From: Maribacter litoralis
GTDB lineage: Bacteria; Bacteroidota; Bacteroidia; Flavobacteriales; Flavobacteriaceae
NCBI RefSeq assembly: GCF_003075045.1
Contig: NZ_QCZD01000008.1
Span: 42,993 to 106,992 of the forward strand
Length of the DNA stretch: 64,000 nucleotides
Direction: 5' to 3'
Shown: positions 32,991 through 42,545 of the stretch, in pieces
Position numbering within the stretch: position 1 is the stretch's first letter
Layout of the letters: each line of letters opens with the position of its first letter
Notes under the pieces: model-generated
Databases searched by the model: none
What the model saw: the letters and a program-made list of their open reading frames with translations, nothing else
Told to the model about the DNA's origin: nothing
Translations under genes and position numbers: made by a program

Positions 32991-33818
32991 GTGAGTCTGA
33001 AAATAGCCATACAAGGAATAAAGGGCAGTAATCACCACCAAGTAGCAAAAGATTGCTTTGGTGATGATATTGAATTAATAGAATGCCTTTCTTTTGATGC
33101 TTTGGTAGATAAGTTGTTGTCTAAAGAAGCGGATCAGGGCGTTATGGCTATTGAAAATTCCATTGCAGGTTCCATTATCCCAAATTATGCATTGGTGAAT
33201 CATAACAACCTACATATAATAGGTGAGTATTACCTGAACATCCATCATAATTTAATGGTGTTGAAAGGGCAGAAAATCGAAGATATTACCGAAGTAAGTT
33301 CTCACCCCATGGCATTGTTGCAGTGTAAGGAATATTTTAGGCAATATCCGCACATTAAACTTGTGGAAGATGTTGATACGGCAGAAACGGCAAAGCGTAT
33401 ACAAGAGCAAAAATTAAAGCATGTAGCTGCCATTGCACCAAATGTAGCTGCAGAATTATATGGGTTGGACATCGTAGCGAACGACATACAAACCATACAA
33501 AATAATGCTACGCGTTTTATCATTGTAAAAACAAAAAACGATGCGTTGCCCCAGGCAGAAATAAGCAAGGCTTCTTTACGGTTTTTAACCGACCATAAAA
33601 GGGGAAGTTTAGCGGCAGTGCTTAATGTTATGAGCGATTGTAGATTGAATTTAACCAAAATACAATCGTTGCCAGTAATAGAAACACCATGGAAATATGC
33701 GTTTTTTGTGGATGTTACTTTTGCTGATTATGCAGATTTTACAAAGGCTAAAAGTCTATTGAACATCATGGCAGAGGACTTTAAGATTTTGGGTGAATAT
33801 AAAAATGTAAGACAATGA
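32991..33818 (+). CDS. pheA: Prephenate dehydratase
   Basis: The 275-residue enzyme turns prephenate into phenylpyruvate. The catalytic part has GVMAIENSIAGSI, HNLMVLKG, SSHPMALLQC and the NATRF motif (near residue 170). A C-terminal ACT domain (from about 190, LAAVLNVMSDCRLNLTKIQSLP) should bind phenylalanine for feedback control. It has no chorismate mutase domain; that activity is in the last gene of the operon. GTG 32991 is used as start, 18 bp after the attenuator T run. It overlaps the next gene by 4 bp. Confidence 0.94.
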   Translation: MSLKIAIQGIKGSNHHQVAKDCFGDDIELIECLSFDALVDKLLSKEADQGVMAIENSIAGSIIPNYALVNHNNLHIIGEYYLNIHHNLMVLKGQKIEDITEVSSHPMALLQCKEYFRQYPHIKLVEDVDTAETAKRIQEQKLKHVAAIAPNVAAELYGLDIVANDIQTIQNNATRFIIVKTKNDALPQAEISKASLRFLTDHKRGSLAAVLNVMSDCRLNLTKIQSLPVIETPWKYAFFVDVTFADYADFTKAKSLLNIMAEDFKILGEYKNVRQ

Positions 33819-34960
33819 TACGTACCGCTGAAAGGTTAAATACCGTACAGGAATACTACTTCTCAAAAAAGTTGAGAGAAGTACGCGGTTTAATGGCAGA
33901 AGGTAAGCCTATTATAAATATGGGTATTGGCAGCCCTGATCTTACTCCGTCATCAGAAGTATTGAAAGCTATACAGAATTCTGTACACGAAAACGGTGCC
34001 CACCAATACCAAAGCTATCAAGGTTTGCCACAATTGAGAACGGCTATCGCAAGTTTCTATAAGAAGAAATTCAGTGTTAATGCTGACCCAAATACCGAGA
34101 TTTTACCCTTAATGGGTTCAAAGGAGGGTATTATGCATATTAGCCTTGCATTTTTAAATGAAGGCGATGAGGTTTTAATTCCCAACCCCGGTTACCCAAC
34201 ATATACATCGGTTACGAAATTGGTAGGTGCAGTACCTACATATTATGATCTGACCGAAGAAAATGGATGGTTTCCGGATTTAGAAGAACTGGCAAAGCAA
34301 GATTTATCTAAAGTAAAGGTTATGTGGTTAAGTTACCCACATATGCCAACTGGTGCTACGGCTACAAAAGAACAGTTTGTAAAGATGGTGGCATTTGCTA
34401 AAAAGCATGAAATACTTTTGGTAAATGACAATCCTTATAGTTTTGTCTTAAATGCTGAACCGGCAAGTATATTAAGTATACCTAATGCAAAAGAGGTTTG
34501 TTTAGAGCTTAATTCATTGAGCAAAACATTTAACATGGCAGGTTGGCGTGTTGGTTTTGTTTTGGGTGGCGAGGATCATATCAATGCTATTTTAAAGGTG
34601 AAAAGTAATATGGATAGCGGCATGTTCTACGGTATACAAAAGGGAGCCATTGCAGCACTTGAAAGTAGTGATGATTGGTATGAAGAATTGACCAAAGTAT
34701 ATGGTGTCCGTAGAGAGTTGATCTATAAGTTGGCAGATTTATTAGGCTGTACGTATGATCGTAAAGCTGTAGGTATGTTCGTTTGGGCAAAATTACCGGA
34801 AGGTAGTGCTGCATCAGAAGATTTTATAGATAACATATTGTACAATAAAGATTTATTCATTACACCAGGAACCATATTTGGTAGTAATGGTGAAGGCTAT
34901 ATTCGCTTTTCGCTATGTATTTCAGAAGAAAAAATAAAAGAAGCAATCGCAAGATTTTAG
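33815..34960 (+). CDS. Class I/II aminotransferase, probably aromatic
   Basis: This 381-residue fold-type I PLP enzyme has the motif INMGIGSPDL, LIPNPGYPTY, ELNSLSKTFNMAGWRVGF (PLP Lys in SLSKT) and a C-terminal YIRFSLCIS with the carboxylate-binding Arg. The family includes LL-diaminopimelate, alanine and aromatic aminotransferases. Between pheA and tyrA, the most likely job is transamination of phenylpyruvate and 4-hydroxyphenylpyruvate, or of prephenate. Sequence alone does not settle this. Overlaps pheA by ATGA. Confidence 0.9.
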   Translation: MIRTAERLNTVQEYYFSKKLREVRGLMAEGKPIINMGIGSPDLTPSSEVLKAIQNSVHENGAHQYQSYQGLPQLRTAIASFYKKKFSVNADPNTEILPLMGSKEGIMHISLAFLNEGDEVLIPNPGYPTYTSVTKLVGAVPTYYDLTEENGWFPDLEELAKQDLSKVKVMWLSYPHMPTGATATKEQFVKMVAFAKKHEILLVNDNPYSFVLNAEPASILSIPNAKEVCLELNSLSKTFNMAGWRVGFVLGGEDHINAILKVKSNMDSGMFYGIQKGAIAALESSDDWYEELTKVYGVRRELIYKLADLLGCTYDRKAVGMFVWAKLPEGSAASEDFIDNILYNKDLFITPGTIFGSNGEGYIRFSLCISEEKIKEAIARF

Positions 34961-34964
34961 TGTG

Positions 34965-35831
34965 ATGAATGTATTTGTAATAGGTATCGGTTTAATAGGA
35001 GGTTCTTTGGCAAAGGATATAAAGTCCGCTTTTGACAATGTTACCGTGTATGGTATAGAATCCAATGCATCAAATTTAGAAGAGGCATTGTCCTTGGGCA
35101 TTATTGATCAAAAGGCCACCTATAAAGATTTACAATTGGCAGATATGGTCATTGTAAGTATACCGGTAGATGTTATGGTTACCGAGCTTCCGAAAATATT
35201 GGATGCCGTTCATGAAGATTGCGTGGTTTTTGATGTGGGTTCAACCAAATCAATGATATGCAAGGTATTGGAGAATCATTCTAAGAGAAGAAACTTTTTG
35301 GCGTGTCACCCAATTGCCGGTACAGAGTTTTCTGGTCCGTCAGCGGCAATACATGATTTGTTCAAAGACAAGACCAATATTATTTGTGAGGTAGAGTTAA
35401 CTGCCTTTAAGCTTCAAGAAAGGGCATTAAAGGTTTTTCAGGCTATAGGTATGCGTATAAGATATATGAATCCTGTTGCTCACGATAAGCACATAGCTTA
35501 CGTATCTCACTTATCGCACATAAGTTCGTTTATGTTGGGTAAAACGGTGATAGAGAAAGAAAAGAACGAGCGCGATATTTTTGATATGGCGGGTAGTGGA
35601 TTTGAAAGTACGGTGCGTTTGGCAAAAAGTTCACCAGCTATGTGGACCCCTATTTTCAAACAGAATAAAGAGAATGTAGTAGAAACTTTAGAAGAGTACA
35701 TACAGAATCTTACGGCGTTTAAAGAATTGCTGCTGAAAGATGATTACGAGGGCATTTATAATGAAATGAATAATACGAATAAGATCAAAGGAATATTAAA
35801 AAGAAATACCGTTAAACAAGAAATAGAATAA
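34965..35831 (+). CDS. tyrA: Prephenate dehydrogenase
   Basis: The 288-residue enzyme oxidises and decarboxylates prephenate to 4-hydroxyphenylpyruvate. GIGLIGGSLAKDIK is the NAD(P) loop. VFDVGSTKSMI, CHPIAGTEFSGPSAA and the helical domain with AYVSHLSHISSFMLG and MAGSGFESTVRLAKSSPAMW hold the substrate residues. There is no ACT or chorismate mutase domain. ATG 34965 follows a GTG at 34962; only 4 bp separate it from the aminotransferase stop. Confidence 0.94.
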   Translation: MNVFVIGIGLIGGSLAKDIKSAFDNVTVYGIESNASNLEEALSLGIIDQKATYKDLQLADMVIVSIPVDVMVTELPKILDAVHEDCVVFDVGSTKSMICKVLENHSKRRNFLACHPIAGTEFSGPSAAIHDLFKDKTNIICEVELTAFKLQERALKVFQAIGMRIRYMNPVAHDKHIAYVSHLSHISSFMLGKTVIEKEKNERDIFDMAGSGFESTVRLAKSSPAMWTPIFKQNKENVVETLEEYIQNLTAFKELLLKDDYEGIYNEMNNTNKIKGILKRNTVKQEIE

Positions 35832-35837
35832 GTAAAA

Positions 35838-36920
35838 ATGGAAAATTCAAAACAAATGAGAACATGGTTGGATGATTTAAACCTTGACCATCCACTAGTA
35901 ATAGCAGGGCCATGTAGTGCGGAAACCGAGGAGCAAGTGTTAGGTATAGCACACTCCCTAAAAGATACCGATGTAAATTATTACAGAGCAGGTATTTGGA
36001 AACCCCGTACTCGCCCAGGAAATTTTGAAGGTGTAGGAGCTTTGGGGCTTAAATGGCTTCAAAAAGTAAAGGCGGAAACAGGTATGAAAACTGCTACAGA
36101 GGTGGCTAACCGTGCACATGTAGAATTAGCTTTAGAACATGATGTAGATTTGTTGTGGATTGGAGCAAGATCAACTGTTAGTCCGTTCATTATGCAAGAA
36201 TTGGCAGATGCTCTTGAAGGTACTGATAAAATTGTATTGGTGAAGAATCCTGTAAATCCAGATTTAGCTTTATGGTTAGGAGGTATAGAGAGATTGCATA
36301 CTGCAGGTATTAAAAAGTTAGGGGCAATTCATAGAGGGTTCTCTACGTATGAGAAAACCAAGTATAGAAATATACCCGAATGGCAAATGGCGATCGAGTT
36401 TCAGAATAGATTTCCAGACTTACCATTAATTAACGATCCATCGCATATTACAGGTAAGAGAGATATGATATTTGATGTTTCTCAGACCGCTTTAGATCTT
36501 AATTTCGACGGACTGATGATCGAAACTCACCATGATCCGGATAATGCTTGGAGTGATGCCGCACAACAGGTTACTCCAGACAAATTGGTTCAGATCATGA
36601 GAGACCTTAAAATTAGAAAAGAAAGTGATCCAGAAGCTGAATACAATTCTCAATTAAGTAACCTTAGGGCACAGATTGATGTTATTGATAACCAATTGAT
36701 CGAGACTCTAGGTAAAAGAATGAAAGTTTCAGATAGTATCGGTGAGCTTAAAAAGCAAAAGAACGTTGCCGTGCTACAATCGAACAGATGGAATCAAATT
36801 TTAGGTGCTATGATTCTAGAAGGGGAAAGTAAAGGACTTAGCGAGGAGTTCGTTCTTCGTATGTTCAAGGCCATTCATCAAGAGTCTATTAACCACCAAG
36901 AGAAGATAGTAAACGCTTAA
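35838..36920 (+). CDS. DAHP synthase fused to AroQ chorismate mutase
   Basis: This 360-residue protein has two enzymes. Residues 1 to about 260 are a type I beta DAHP synthase (VIAGPCSAE, YRAGIWKPRTRPGNFEGVG, LPLINDPSHITGKRD), the entry step of the shikimate pathway. Residues about 265-360 are an AroQ-type chorismate mutase (LRAQIDVIDNQLIETLGKRM, KVSDSIGELKKQ), converting chorismate to prephenate for the two upstream enzymes. The fusion order (mutase at the C terminus) is normal in Bacteroidota. It closes the operon and is followed by a strong terminator. Confidence 0.95.
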   Translation: MENSKQMRTWLDDLNLDHPLVIAGPCSAETEEQVLGIAHSLKDTDVNYYRAGIWKPRTRPGNFEGVGALGLKWLQKVKAETGMKTATEVANRAHVELALEHDVDLLWIGARSTVSPFIMQELADALEGTDKIVLVKNPVNPDLALWLGGIERLHTAGIKKLGAIHRGFSTYEKTKYRNIPEWQMAIEFQNRFPDLPLINDPSHITGKRDMIFDVSQTALDLNFDGLMIETHHDPDNAWSDAAQQVTPDKLVQIMRDLKIRKESDPEAEYNSQLSNLRAQIDVIDNQLIETLGKRMKVSDSIGELKKQKNVAVLQSNRWNQILGAMILEGESKGLSEEFVLRMFKAIHQESINHQEKIVNA

Positions 36921-36944
36921 GGTTAGCTTAACTTTATAAACATA

Positions 36945-36974
36945 AAACATCCGTAATATGCGGATGTTTTTTTT
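36945..36974 (+). terminator. Terminator of the aromatic operon
   Basis: AACATCCG and CGGATGTT pair around a 7-base loop, followed by eight T, 25 bp after the stop codon. Confidence 0.92.
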
Positions 36975-37075
36975 ATGTCTAATTTTTAATAAGTAAGAAA
37001 AATATCACATTTAAGCAATAACCCTAATTGTGAACCGTTAGGGGACTAAAGAACCAATTTAACCAAACAAAAAAT

Positions 37076-39166
37076 ATGAAGAAAGTAGTATTAGTTACCA
37101 TTATGTTGATTGCCTCGGTATCGGTAAAGGCCCAATCTTATTTAGGCTATTTAACAGATAACTACAGTGGTGTTAACAGTGTAATATCTAACCCTGCGAA
37201 CATTGCTGATTCTCGTTTTAAGACTGATATCAATTTAATAGGTGCAAGTGGTTTTCTTGCTAATGATTATGTAGGTGTCGGGTTTTCAGATTTGGTTTCC
37301 AGCGATTTTGAGTATGATGATGACGCTATGTTATCGTTATCCGATAATAATAACTTTTCCGGCAATGTTGATGTTTTAGGCCCGTCATTTATGTTCAATG
37401 TCGGTAAAAAATCTTCTATCGCCATTTTTACCAGGGCAAGAAGTTTTGTAACGGGTAATGAATTTAATGGGGAAAGTATAGATGACCTTGATGATAGCAT
37501 TGATGAAAGTCAAGATTTTTTAGTGAATGAAGGCGATTTCTTTGCAGCCGGTCATGGTTGGGCAGAAGTGGGTATTACATACGCCCAGGAACTAATGAAC
37601 AAAGAAGAACATTTCTTAAAGGGTGGTCTTACGTTCAAATATTTAAAAGGATTTGGTAACGCATATGTAACAGGTAGAAACGTAACTATAGATTATGATG
37701 CCGATGGTGCAACTTTACCAGATAATTCAACTATTGGAACCTTGGAATCTACAGGAGATCTAATTTATGGTAGAGCTGATCAGTATGATGTTGAAGATTA
37801 TGATTATGAAGTGCCAGATGCAAACGGGTTTGGTTTTGATCTAGGTTTCGTTTATGAGTGGAGACCAGATTATGAAGATTACGTAGTAACTGGTGCTGAC
37901 GGAGAAAAATCCGTCATGAAGGATAAAAATAAATACAAGCTTAAGTTTGGTTTATCACTTACCGATATTGGTGCTGTAAATTATAAGGGTAGCGTGGTAG
38001 ATACGTACAATATCAATAATACCATAACCCAAGATGATTATGATAATATTGAAGATTCAGATGACCTTCAAAATTTATATACGTTCACCCAAACTACCGA
38101 AGATTTAAAAGCAGGGTTGCCAACAGCGCTTCATTTTAATGCAGATTGGAATATTAAAAATCATTTCTATTTAAATTTTAATACCGATTTGTCAATGCGT
38201 TCAGCAGGAGAAAACAATCTAAGAACTGCAAATGTATTTTCGTTGACTCCTCGTTTTGAAAGTAAATGGTTCAGTTTCTATTTACCGGTAAGCAGCTATC
38301 AGTATAGTGGCTTGCAGGTTGGGGCAGGTTTACGTGCAGGGCCACTTTACATTGGGTCGGGTTCATTGATTTCTACATTTACAAAAAATGAAATTCAAGG
38401 TGCAGATGTGTATGCAGGTTTAAAAGTGCCGGTATATTACGGTCAGCCAAAAGATTCGGACGGTGATGGTATACCAAATAAAGAAGACGGTTGTCCAAAA
38501 AAAGCCGGACCTATAGAAAATAACGGTTGCCCTTGGGGAGATACGGACGGAGATTCTGTATTGGATAATGAAGATCAATGCCCAGATGAAGCAGGACCAG
38601 TAGAGAACAATGGTTGCCCATGGGTCGATACCGATGGTGATACTTTATTAGATAATGAAGACCAATGTATTGATGTTGCCGGACCGGTAGAAAATAATGG
38701 TTGCCCTTGGCCAGATAGTGACGGAGATTCTGTTTTTGATAAAGATGACAAATGTCCAGATGAAATGGGTACGGTAGCCAATGACGGTTGTCCAGAGCCT
38801 GTTGTTACTGCTGAGGTTCAAAAATCTTTGAACGAATATGCTAAAACTATTTTGTTCAATACAGGTAAATCAACACTAAAAGATGAGTCTACGCCAGTTT
38901 TGGTAGATATTATCGGTATTTTGAATGAATACCCAAATGCCAATTTCACTATTGAAGGACATACCGATAGTATCGGTTCTGTAGCTACCAATCAAAAATT
39001 ATCAGAGAAAAGAGCTCAGGCGGTATTACAATTTTTGATCGATGGTGGTATTTCGCCGGCTAGATTAACCGCTATAGGTTATGGGGAAAGTAAGCCAATA
39101 GCTACCAATATGTATAAAGATGGTAGACAAAAGAATAGACGTGTGGAAATCAATTTAGCACAATAG
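37076..39166 (+). CDS. DUF5723 outer-membrane protein with TSP3 repeats and OmpA domain
   Basis: The 696-residue protein has an SPI signal (ends SVKAQ). An N-terminal DUF5723 barrel region of about 440 residues follows. Next come four calcium-binding thrombospondin type 3 repeats ([15 protein letters not shown], then [15 protein letters not shown] and similar, residues about 460-575). A C-terminal OmpA peptidoglycan-binding domain (residues about 580-696, [22 protein letters not shown]) ends it. It should tie the outer membrane to the cell wall. It is monocistronic, with a terminator directly after it. Confidence 0.93.
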   Translation: MKKVVLVTIMLIASVSVKAQSYLGYLTDNYSGVNSVISNPANIADSRFKTDINLIGASGFLANDYVGVGFSDLVSSDFEYDDDAMLSLSDNNNFSGNVDVLGPSFMFNVGKKSSIAIFTRARSFVTGNEFNGESIDDLDDSIDESQDFLVNEGDFFAAGHGWAEVGITYAQELMNKEEHFLKGGLTFKYLKGFGNAYVTGRNVTIDYDADGATLPDNSTIGTLESTGDLIYGRADQYDVEDYDYEVPDANGFGFDLGFVYEWRPDYEDYVVTGADGEKSVMKDKNKYKLKFGLSLTDIGAVNYKGSVVDTYNINNTITQDDYDNIEDSDDLQNLYTFTQTTEDLKAGLPTALHFNADWNIKNHFYLNFNTDLSMRSAGENNLRTANVFSLTPRFESKWFSFYLPVSSYQYSGLQVGAGLRAGPLYIGSGSLISTFTKNEIQGADVYAGLKVPVYYGQPKDSDGDGIPNKEDGCPKKAGPIENNGCPWGDTDGDSVLDNEDQCPDEAGPVENNGCPWVDTDGDTLLDNEDQCIDVAGPVENNGCPWPDSDGDSVFDKDDKCPDEMGTVANDGCPEPVVTAEVQKSLNEYAKTILFNTGKSTLKDESTPVLVDIIGILNEYPNANFTIEGHTDSIGSVATNQKLSEKRAQAVLQFLIDGGISPARLTAIGYGESKPIATNMYKDGRQKNRRVEINLAQ

Positions 39167-39183
39167 TCGAAATGATTAAAATA

Positions 39184-39213
39184 GAAAGCCCGGTTTTTAC
39201 CGGGCTTTTTTTA
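39184..39213. terminator. Bidirectional terminator between convergent genes
   Basis: AAAGCCCGGT and ACCGGGCTTTTTTT form a tight stem just after the OmpA gene stop and 12 bp before the stop of the minus-strand gene. Confidence 0.92.
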
Positions 39214-39224
39214 TGGGTTTTAGT

Positions 39225-39665
39225 TTATCGTTTAAAGATGTACCGGGTAATGAATATTCCTTGACCGTCAGTATTTCCGGCATCTGCTTCAACACCACTA
39301 GTTACAAAAACAAGTTCCCATCCATTTTGTGCCATATCACTTAGTTTAGAAGAAATAAGGGCATCGTTTGCTGCAATGTTTTGAAATCGAATACCTGTTA
39401 CATTATAAAAATTGAGCAATTTGGTCTCTTCAAAGTCCTTCACTCGAATATCACTGCGTTTAGATTTGTTTCTGGTATTATCATCCTCGGTTTGGGTAGA
39501 TGAAAACTCTTGGTAATCTCTATCGGCATTGGCATCAATAATTCTGGATCTTCCCAACCCGCTTGGTACAATAGATTCTACACTTGTAATAACCTTAAAC
39601 TCTTGTGCGGTTATTGCGCTAGAAGCTAAACAAGAGAAAAAGATAAATAAAATGATTTTTTTCAT
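39225..39665 (-). CDS. Small secreted protein of unknown function
   Basis: This 146-residue protein has an SPI signal (MKKIILFIFFSCLASSAITAQ). The mature part has an acidic/polar region rich in Asp, Asn and Arg (residues about 45-75), then KLLNFYNVTGIRFQNIAANDALISSKLSDMAQNGWELVFVTSG. The NGWELVFVTSG element, followed by ITRYIFKR, recalls short Bacteroidota periplasmic proteins with a DUF4177-like fold (WELV), but that match is uncertain. No partner is evident. Confidence 0.75.
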   Translation of the reverse strand: MKKIILFIFFSCLASSAITAQEFKVITSVESIVPSGLGRSRIIDANADRDYQEFSSTQTEDDNTRNKSKRSDIRVKDFEETKLLNFYNVTGIRFQNIAANDALISSKLSDMAQNGWELVFVTSGVEADAGNTDGQGIFITRYIFKR

Positions 39666-39801
39666 GATGATGGTTTTTTAAAAGATTAAAGTTTGCACAG
39701 TGAAAGTAAAAGGTATAATGAAGAAAGCAAAGTAATGCGGTTTATATCAACGTAAAATCACAAAAAACTATGAGAGAAAATCTACAGGAAAACCAGTAGG
39801 C

Positions 39802-39834
39802 AAAAAAAAGTCCCGATACTAAAAGCATCGAGAC
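39802..39834 (-). terminator. Terminator of the minus-strand gene at 39860
   Basis: Read on the minus strand, GTCTCGATGC and GTATCGGGAC pair with one mismatch around TTTTA and are followed by eight T. Confidence 0.85.
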
Positions 39835-39859
39835 CAATTATAGAATATGTGTTTTTGTT

Positions 39860-40672
39860 CTATTGAATAGAGAAATCAAAAACAGATTGGTTTTCTCTTC
39901 CTTGAGGAACTTGACCTTGATAAATAAAGCAATACTCACCTGGCTCTAAAGTGTCTGGAGTTACTTTAAACTTGTTGCCTTCAATTTCCTCGATAGCAAA
40001 ATTAAGAGCGTATTTTGGGTCTATACCGCTGCTGCTGGTAATCCAACTGCTTTTTCCGGTAATAACTTCTCTAAGGTTCTTTTTCTCTTTTACTGTAAGT
40101 TTAACCAAAACAAACTCGTTAGGGTTGCTTGCCATTCTAAACCACCAGTTAAAGATACCTGTATCTCCACCTTGGTTGTTTTGCATATTATCAACCTGTG
40201 TTACGCTAGGGTCGAAGATGAAAGTGAATTCAGGTTGACTTTGGCGAATAACGTTGTTCGATTGTGTTTTAGGTAATTGTGCCTTTTTCTTAGAGTTGAT
40301 CAATCCAGAAACTAATTTTTGTGCCACTTGGTTAGAATTAGATCCCGAAAAAACACTTGGTTGAACCAACTTGTCTTCACCATTGGCATCTGTATAATAG
40401 ATACCGGTTTTAGACATGGTGTTCTGTTTAGACTTGTCCATGATTAAAGACAGTACTTCAGAAGAAACACCTGCATTTTTCATTTGCCCTAAAGCTGTAA
40501 TAGACGCATCGAACTTAACATCCGATGTATTAATTTTATCGATGATCATGTAATCGTCAAAACCAAGTTCCACCATTTGAATAACAGATTCGTTGGTAAT
40601 GGTTTCTTGAGCGGCGCCAAATGTAAAAGCTGATAATGCTAAAAATAGCATCGATTTTTTAAGGAATTTCAT
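39860..40672 (-). CDS. Secreted protein of unknown function
   Basis: The 270-residue protein has an SPI signal (MKFLKKSMLFLALSAFTFGAAQ). Next is a helical region of about 65 residues with ITNESVIQMVELGFDDYMIIDKINTSDVKFDASITALGQMKNAG; this resembles short repeats seen in Bacteroidota exported proteins. The C-terminal 120 residues form a beta-rich domain (FTFIFDP, NEFVLVKLTVKEKKNLREV, EPGEYCFIYQG). The last element is typical of proteins reporting a surface-like beta sandwich. No enzyme motif is seen. It is a single-gene unit. Confidence 0.75.
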   Translation of the reverse strand: MKFLKKSMLFLALSAFTFGAAQETITNESVIQMVELGFDDYMIIDKINTSDVKFDASITALGQMKNAGVSSEVLSLIMDKSKQNTMSKTGIYYTDANGEDKLVQPSVFSGSNSNQVAQKLVSGLINSKKKAQLPKTQSNNVIRQSQPEFTFIFDPSVTQVDNMQNNQGGDTGIFNWWFRMASNPNEFVLVKLTVKEKKNLREVITGKSSWITSSSGIDPKYALNFAIEEIEGNKFKVTPDTLEPGEYCFIYQGQVPQGRENQSVFDFSIQ

Positions 40673-40779
40673 TTTCGTTGTTTTGGTTATTATCTATTGT
40701 TATAGTTCTAAATTCAAATTTATGTTAATTTTTATATTTAAAGCAGTTACTTTGTATAAATGGAAGGATTTTAGGGTAA

Positions 40780-41733
40780 ATGGTAGGAATTGTTTATAAA
40801 TCTACGGGAAGTTGGTACACTGTTAAAGCGGATAATGGTGAATTTTTTGAATGTAGAATAAAAGGTAAGTTTAGGATCAAGGGTATAAAAAGTACTAACC
40901 CTATAGCGGTTGGTGATCAGGTACGCTTTGATATTGAAACTATTGGAGATGATACCATCGGTATTATCAATGAGATTGAAGATCGTAAAAATTATATTAT
41001 ACGCAAGTCTGTGAACCTTTCTAAGCAGACACATATTATCGCCGCCAATTTAGATCAAGTGTTTCTTTTGGTGACTCTTAACAATCCGCCTACATATCCT
41101 GTTTTTATAGATCGATTTTTGATTACTGCAGAAGCATATGAAATACCGGTAGTGCTACTTTTTAATAAAGTTGATACCTATGCACCCGAAGAATTGGATG
41201 AAATTAAATTTTTGGCAGCGCTGTATCGTAATATTGGGTATACCTGCATAGGTATTTCTGCCGCTACGGGTAAGAATGTAGATAAGGTCAAGGAAATGAT
41301 GATAGGTAAAACCTCAATGTTTTCCGGTCATTCCGGTGTTGGTAAGTCTACACTGGTAAATGCCCTAGAGCCCAATTTAGATATTAAGACAAAACAAATT
41401 TCTCAACAGCACGCACAAGGTCAGCATACCACAACCTTTGCAGAAATGTTCGACCTAAGTTTTGATGCCCGTATCATTGATACACCTGGTATAAAAGGTT
41501 TCGGAATTGTAGATATGGAAAAGGAAGAAATAGGAGACTATTTTCCTGAATTTTTTGAATTAAAACAAGATTGCAAATTTAATAATTGTATTCATGTAGA
41601 TGAACCAAAATGTGCGGTAAAAGATGCATTGGAATCTGGAGATATCGCCTGGAGTAGGTATAATAGTTATTTGCAGATGATTAAAGGAGAAGACGAGAAT
41701 TATAGGGTAGATATACACGACGATAAAAAATGA
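40780..41733 (+). CDS. rsgA: Ribosome small subunit-dependent GTPase A
   Basis: The 317-residue RsgA is a circularly permuted GTPase acting in late 30S maturation. An OB-fold comes first (residues 1-70). The G domain follows in permuted order: NKVD before GHSGVGKSTLVNAL and DTPGIKGFG. The zinc-binding C-terminal region has CKFNNCIHVDEPKC. Length is normal. It begins an operon and overlaps dtd by 4 bp (ATGA). A TACTTTG box at 40748-40754 is a possible -7 element. Confidence 0.95.
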   Translation: MVGIVYKSTGSWYTVKADNGEFFECRIKGKFRIKGIKSTNPIAVGDQVRFDIETIGDDTIGIINEIEDRKNYIIRKSVNLSKQTHIIAANLDQVFLLVTLNNPPTYPVFIDRFLITAEAYEIPVVLLFNKVDTYAPEELDEIKFLAALYRNIGYTCIGISAATGKNVDKVKEMMIGKTSMFSGHSGVGKSTLVNALEPNLDIKTKQISQQHAQGQHTTTFAEMFDLSFDARIIDTPGIKGFGIVDMEKEEIGDYFPEFFELKQDCKFNNCIHVDEPKCAVKDALESGDIAWSRYNSYLQMIKGEDENYRVDIHDDKK

Positions 41734-42182
41734 GAGTAGTACTACAACGTGTTTCAAAAGCTAGCGTAACGGTAAACGATAAAAAATTAAGTGCCATTGA
41801 AGAAGGTTTGTTGATTCTCTTAGGCATTGAAAATGAAGATTCACAAGAAGATATAGATTGGCTTACGAATAAAATTGTCAACATTAGAATATTTAATGAT
41901 TTAGAAGGAGTGATGAATACCTCACTTTTAGATACTGAAGGAGACGCAATAGTGGTCAGTCAGTTTACTTTGCACGCCAGTACCAAAAAAGGAAATCGAC
42001 CTTCGTATATTAAGGCGGCAAGACCAGATGTAGCCATTCCTTTATATGAAGCTTTTATTGCCACTTTGGAATCTAAAATGGGCAAAAAAGTAGGTAAGGG
42101 GGAATTCGGTGCAGATATGAAAGTAGAGTTGTTAAATGATGGACCTGTTACTATTTTGATAGATACAAAAAATAAAGATTAA
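41730..42182 (+). CDS. dtd: D-aminoacyl-tRNA deacylase
   Basis: The 150-residue enzyme removes D-amino acids wrongly attached to tRNA. It starts MRVVLQRVSKASVTVNDK. The conserved SQFTLHAST (catalytic Thr/Ser-Gln region) lies at about residues 78-86, and the C-terminal Gly-Pro motif is in LNDGPVTILIDT. Length and motifs are standard. It overlaps rsgA by 4 bp and the next gene by 1 bp, so it is translationally coupled in a tight operon. Confidence 0.95.
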   Translation: MRVVLQRVSKASVTVNDKKLSAIEEGLLILLGIENEDSQEDIDWLTNKIVNIRIFNDLEGVMNTSLLDTEGDAIVVSQFTLHASTKKGNRPSYIKAARPDVAIPLYEAFIATLESKMGKKVGKGEFGADMKVELLNDGPVTILIDTKNKD

Positions 42183-42508
42183 TGAATATTGAAAACGCAC
42201 AACTAGAAGTAGATAAATGGATCAAAGAACATGGTGTTCGCTACTTTAATGAGTTGACCAATATGGCACAGCTAACAGAAGAAGTGGGCGAGGTTGCTAG
42301 AATTATTGCTAGACGCTATGGTGAGCAGAGTGAAAAAGAGTCTGATAAGAACAAAGATTTGGGCGAAGAATTGGCAGATGTTGTGTTTGTAGTGCTGTGT
42401 TTGGCCAATCAAACAGGTGTCGATTTGCAACAAGCTTTTGATAAAAAGTTAGATTTAAAAACAAAGCGCGATCATGACCGTCATCACAACAATAAAAAGT
42501 TGAAATAG
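42182..42508 (+). CDS. MazG-like nucleotide pyrophosphohydrolase
   Basis: This 108-residue single-domain MazG-type protein probably hydrolyses (d)NTPs or modified nucleotides to monophosphates. MAQLTEEVGEVARIIARRYGEQ has the ExxE metal motif; LGEELADVVFVVLCLANQTGVDL has the ExxD pair. A basic tail (KTKRDHDRHHNNKKLK) ends it. The overlap TAATG with dtd shows coupling. Its physiological substrate is unknown. Confidence 0.9.
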   Translation: MNIENAQLEVDKWIKEHGVRYFNELTNMAQLTEEVGEVARIIARRYGEQSEKESDKNKDLGEELADVVFVVLCLANQTGVDLQQAFDKKLDLKTKRDHDRHHNNKKLK

Positions 42509-42511
42509 GCT

Positions 42512-42519
42512 TATATTTG
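42512..42519 (+). promoter_or_regulatory. -7 box (TATATTTG) before aroA
   Basis: An exact TAnnTTTG match 26 bp before the aroA start suggests an internal promoter inside the rsgA-dtd-mazG-aroA cluster. Confidence 0.5.
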
Positions 42520-42545
42520 TCGTTCTATTTTTAAAACGATACGCA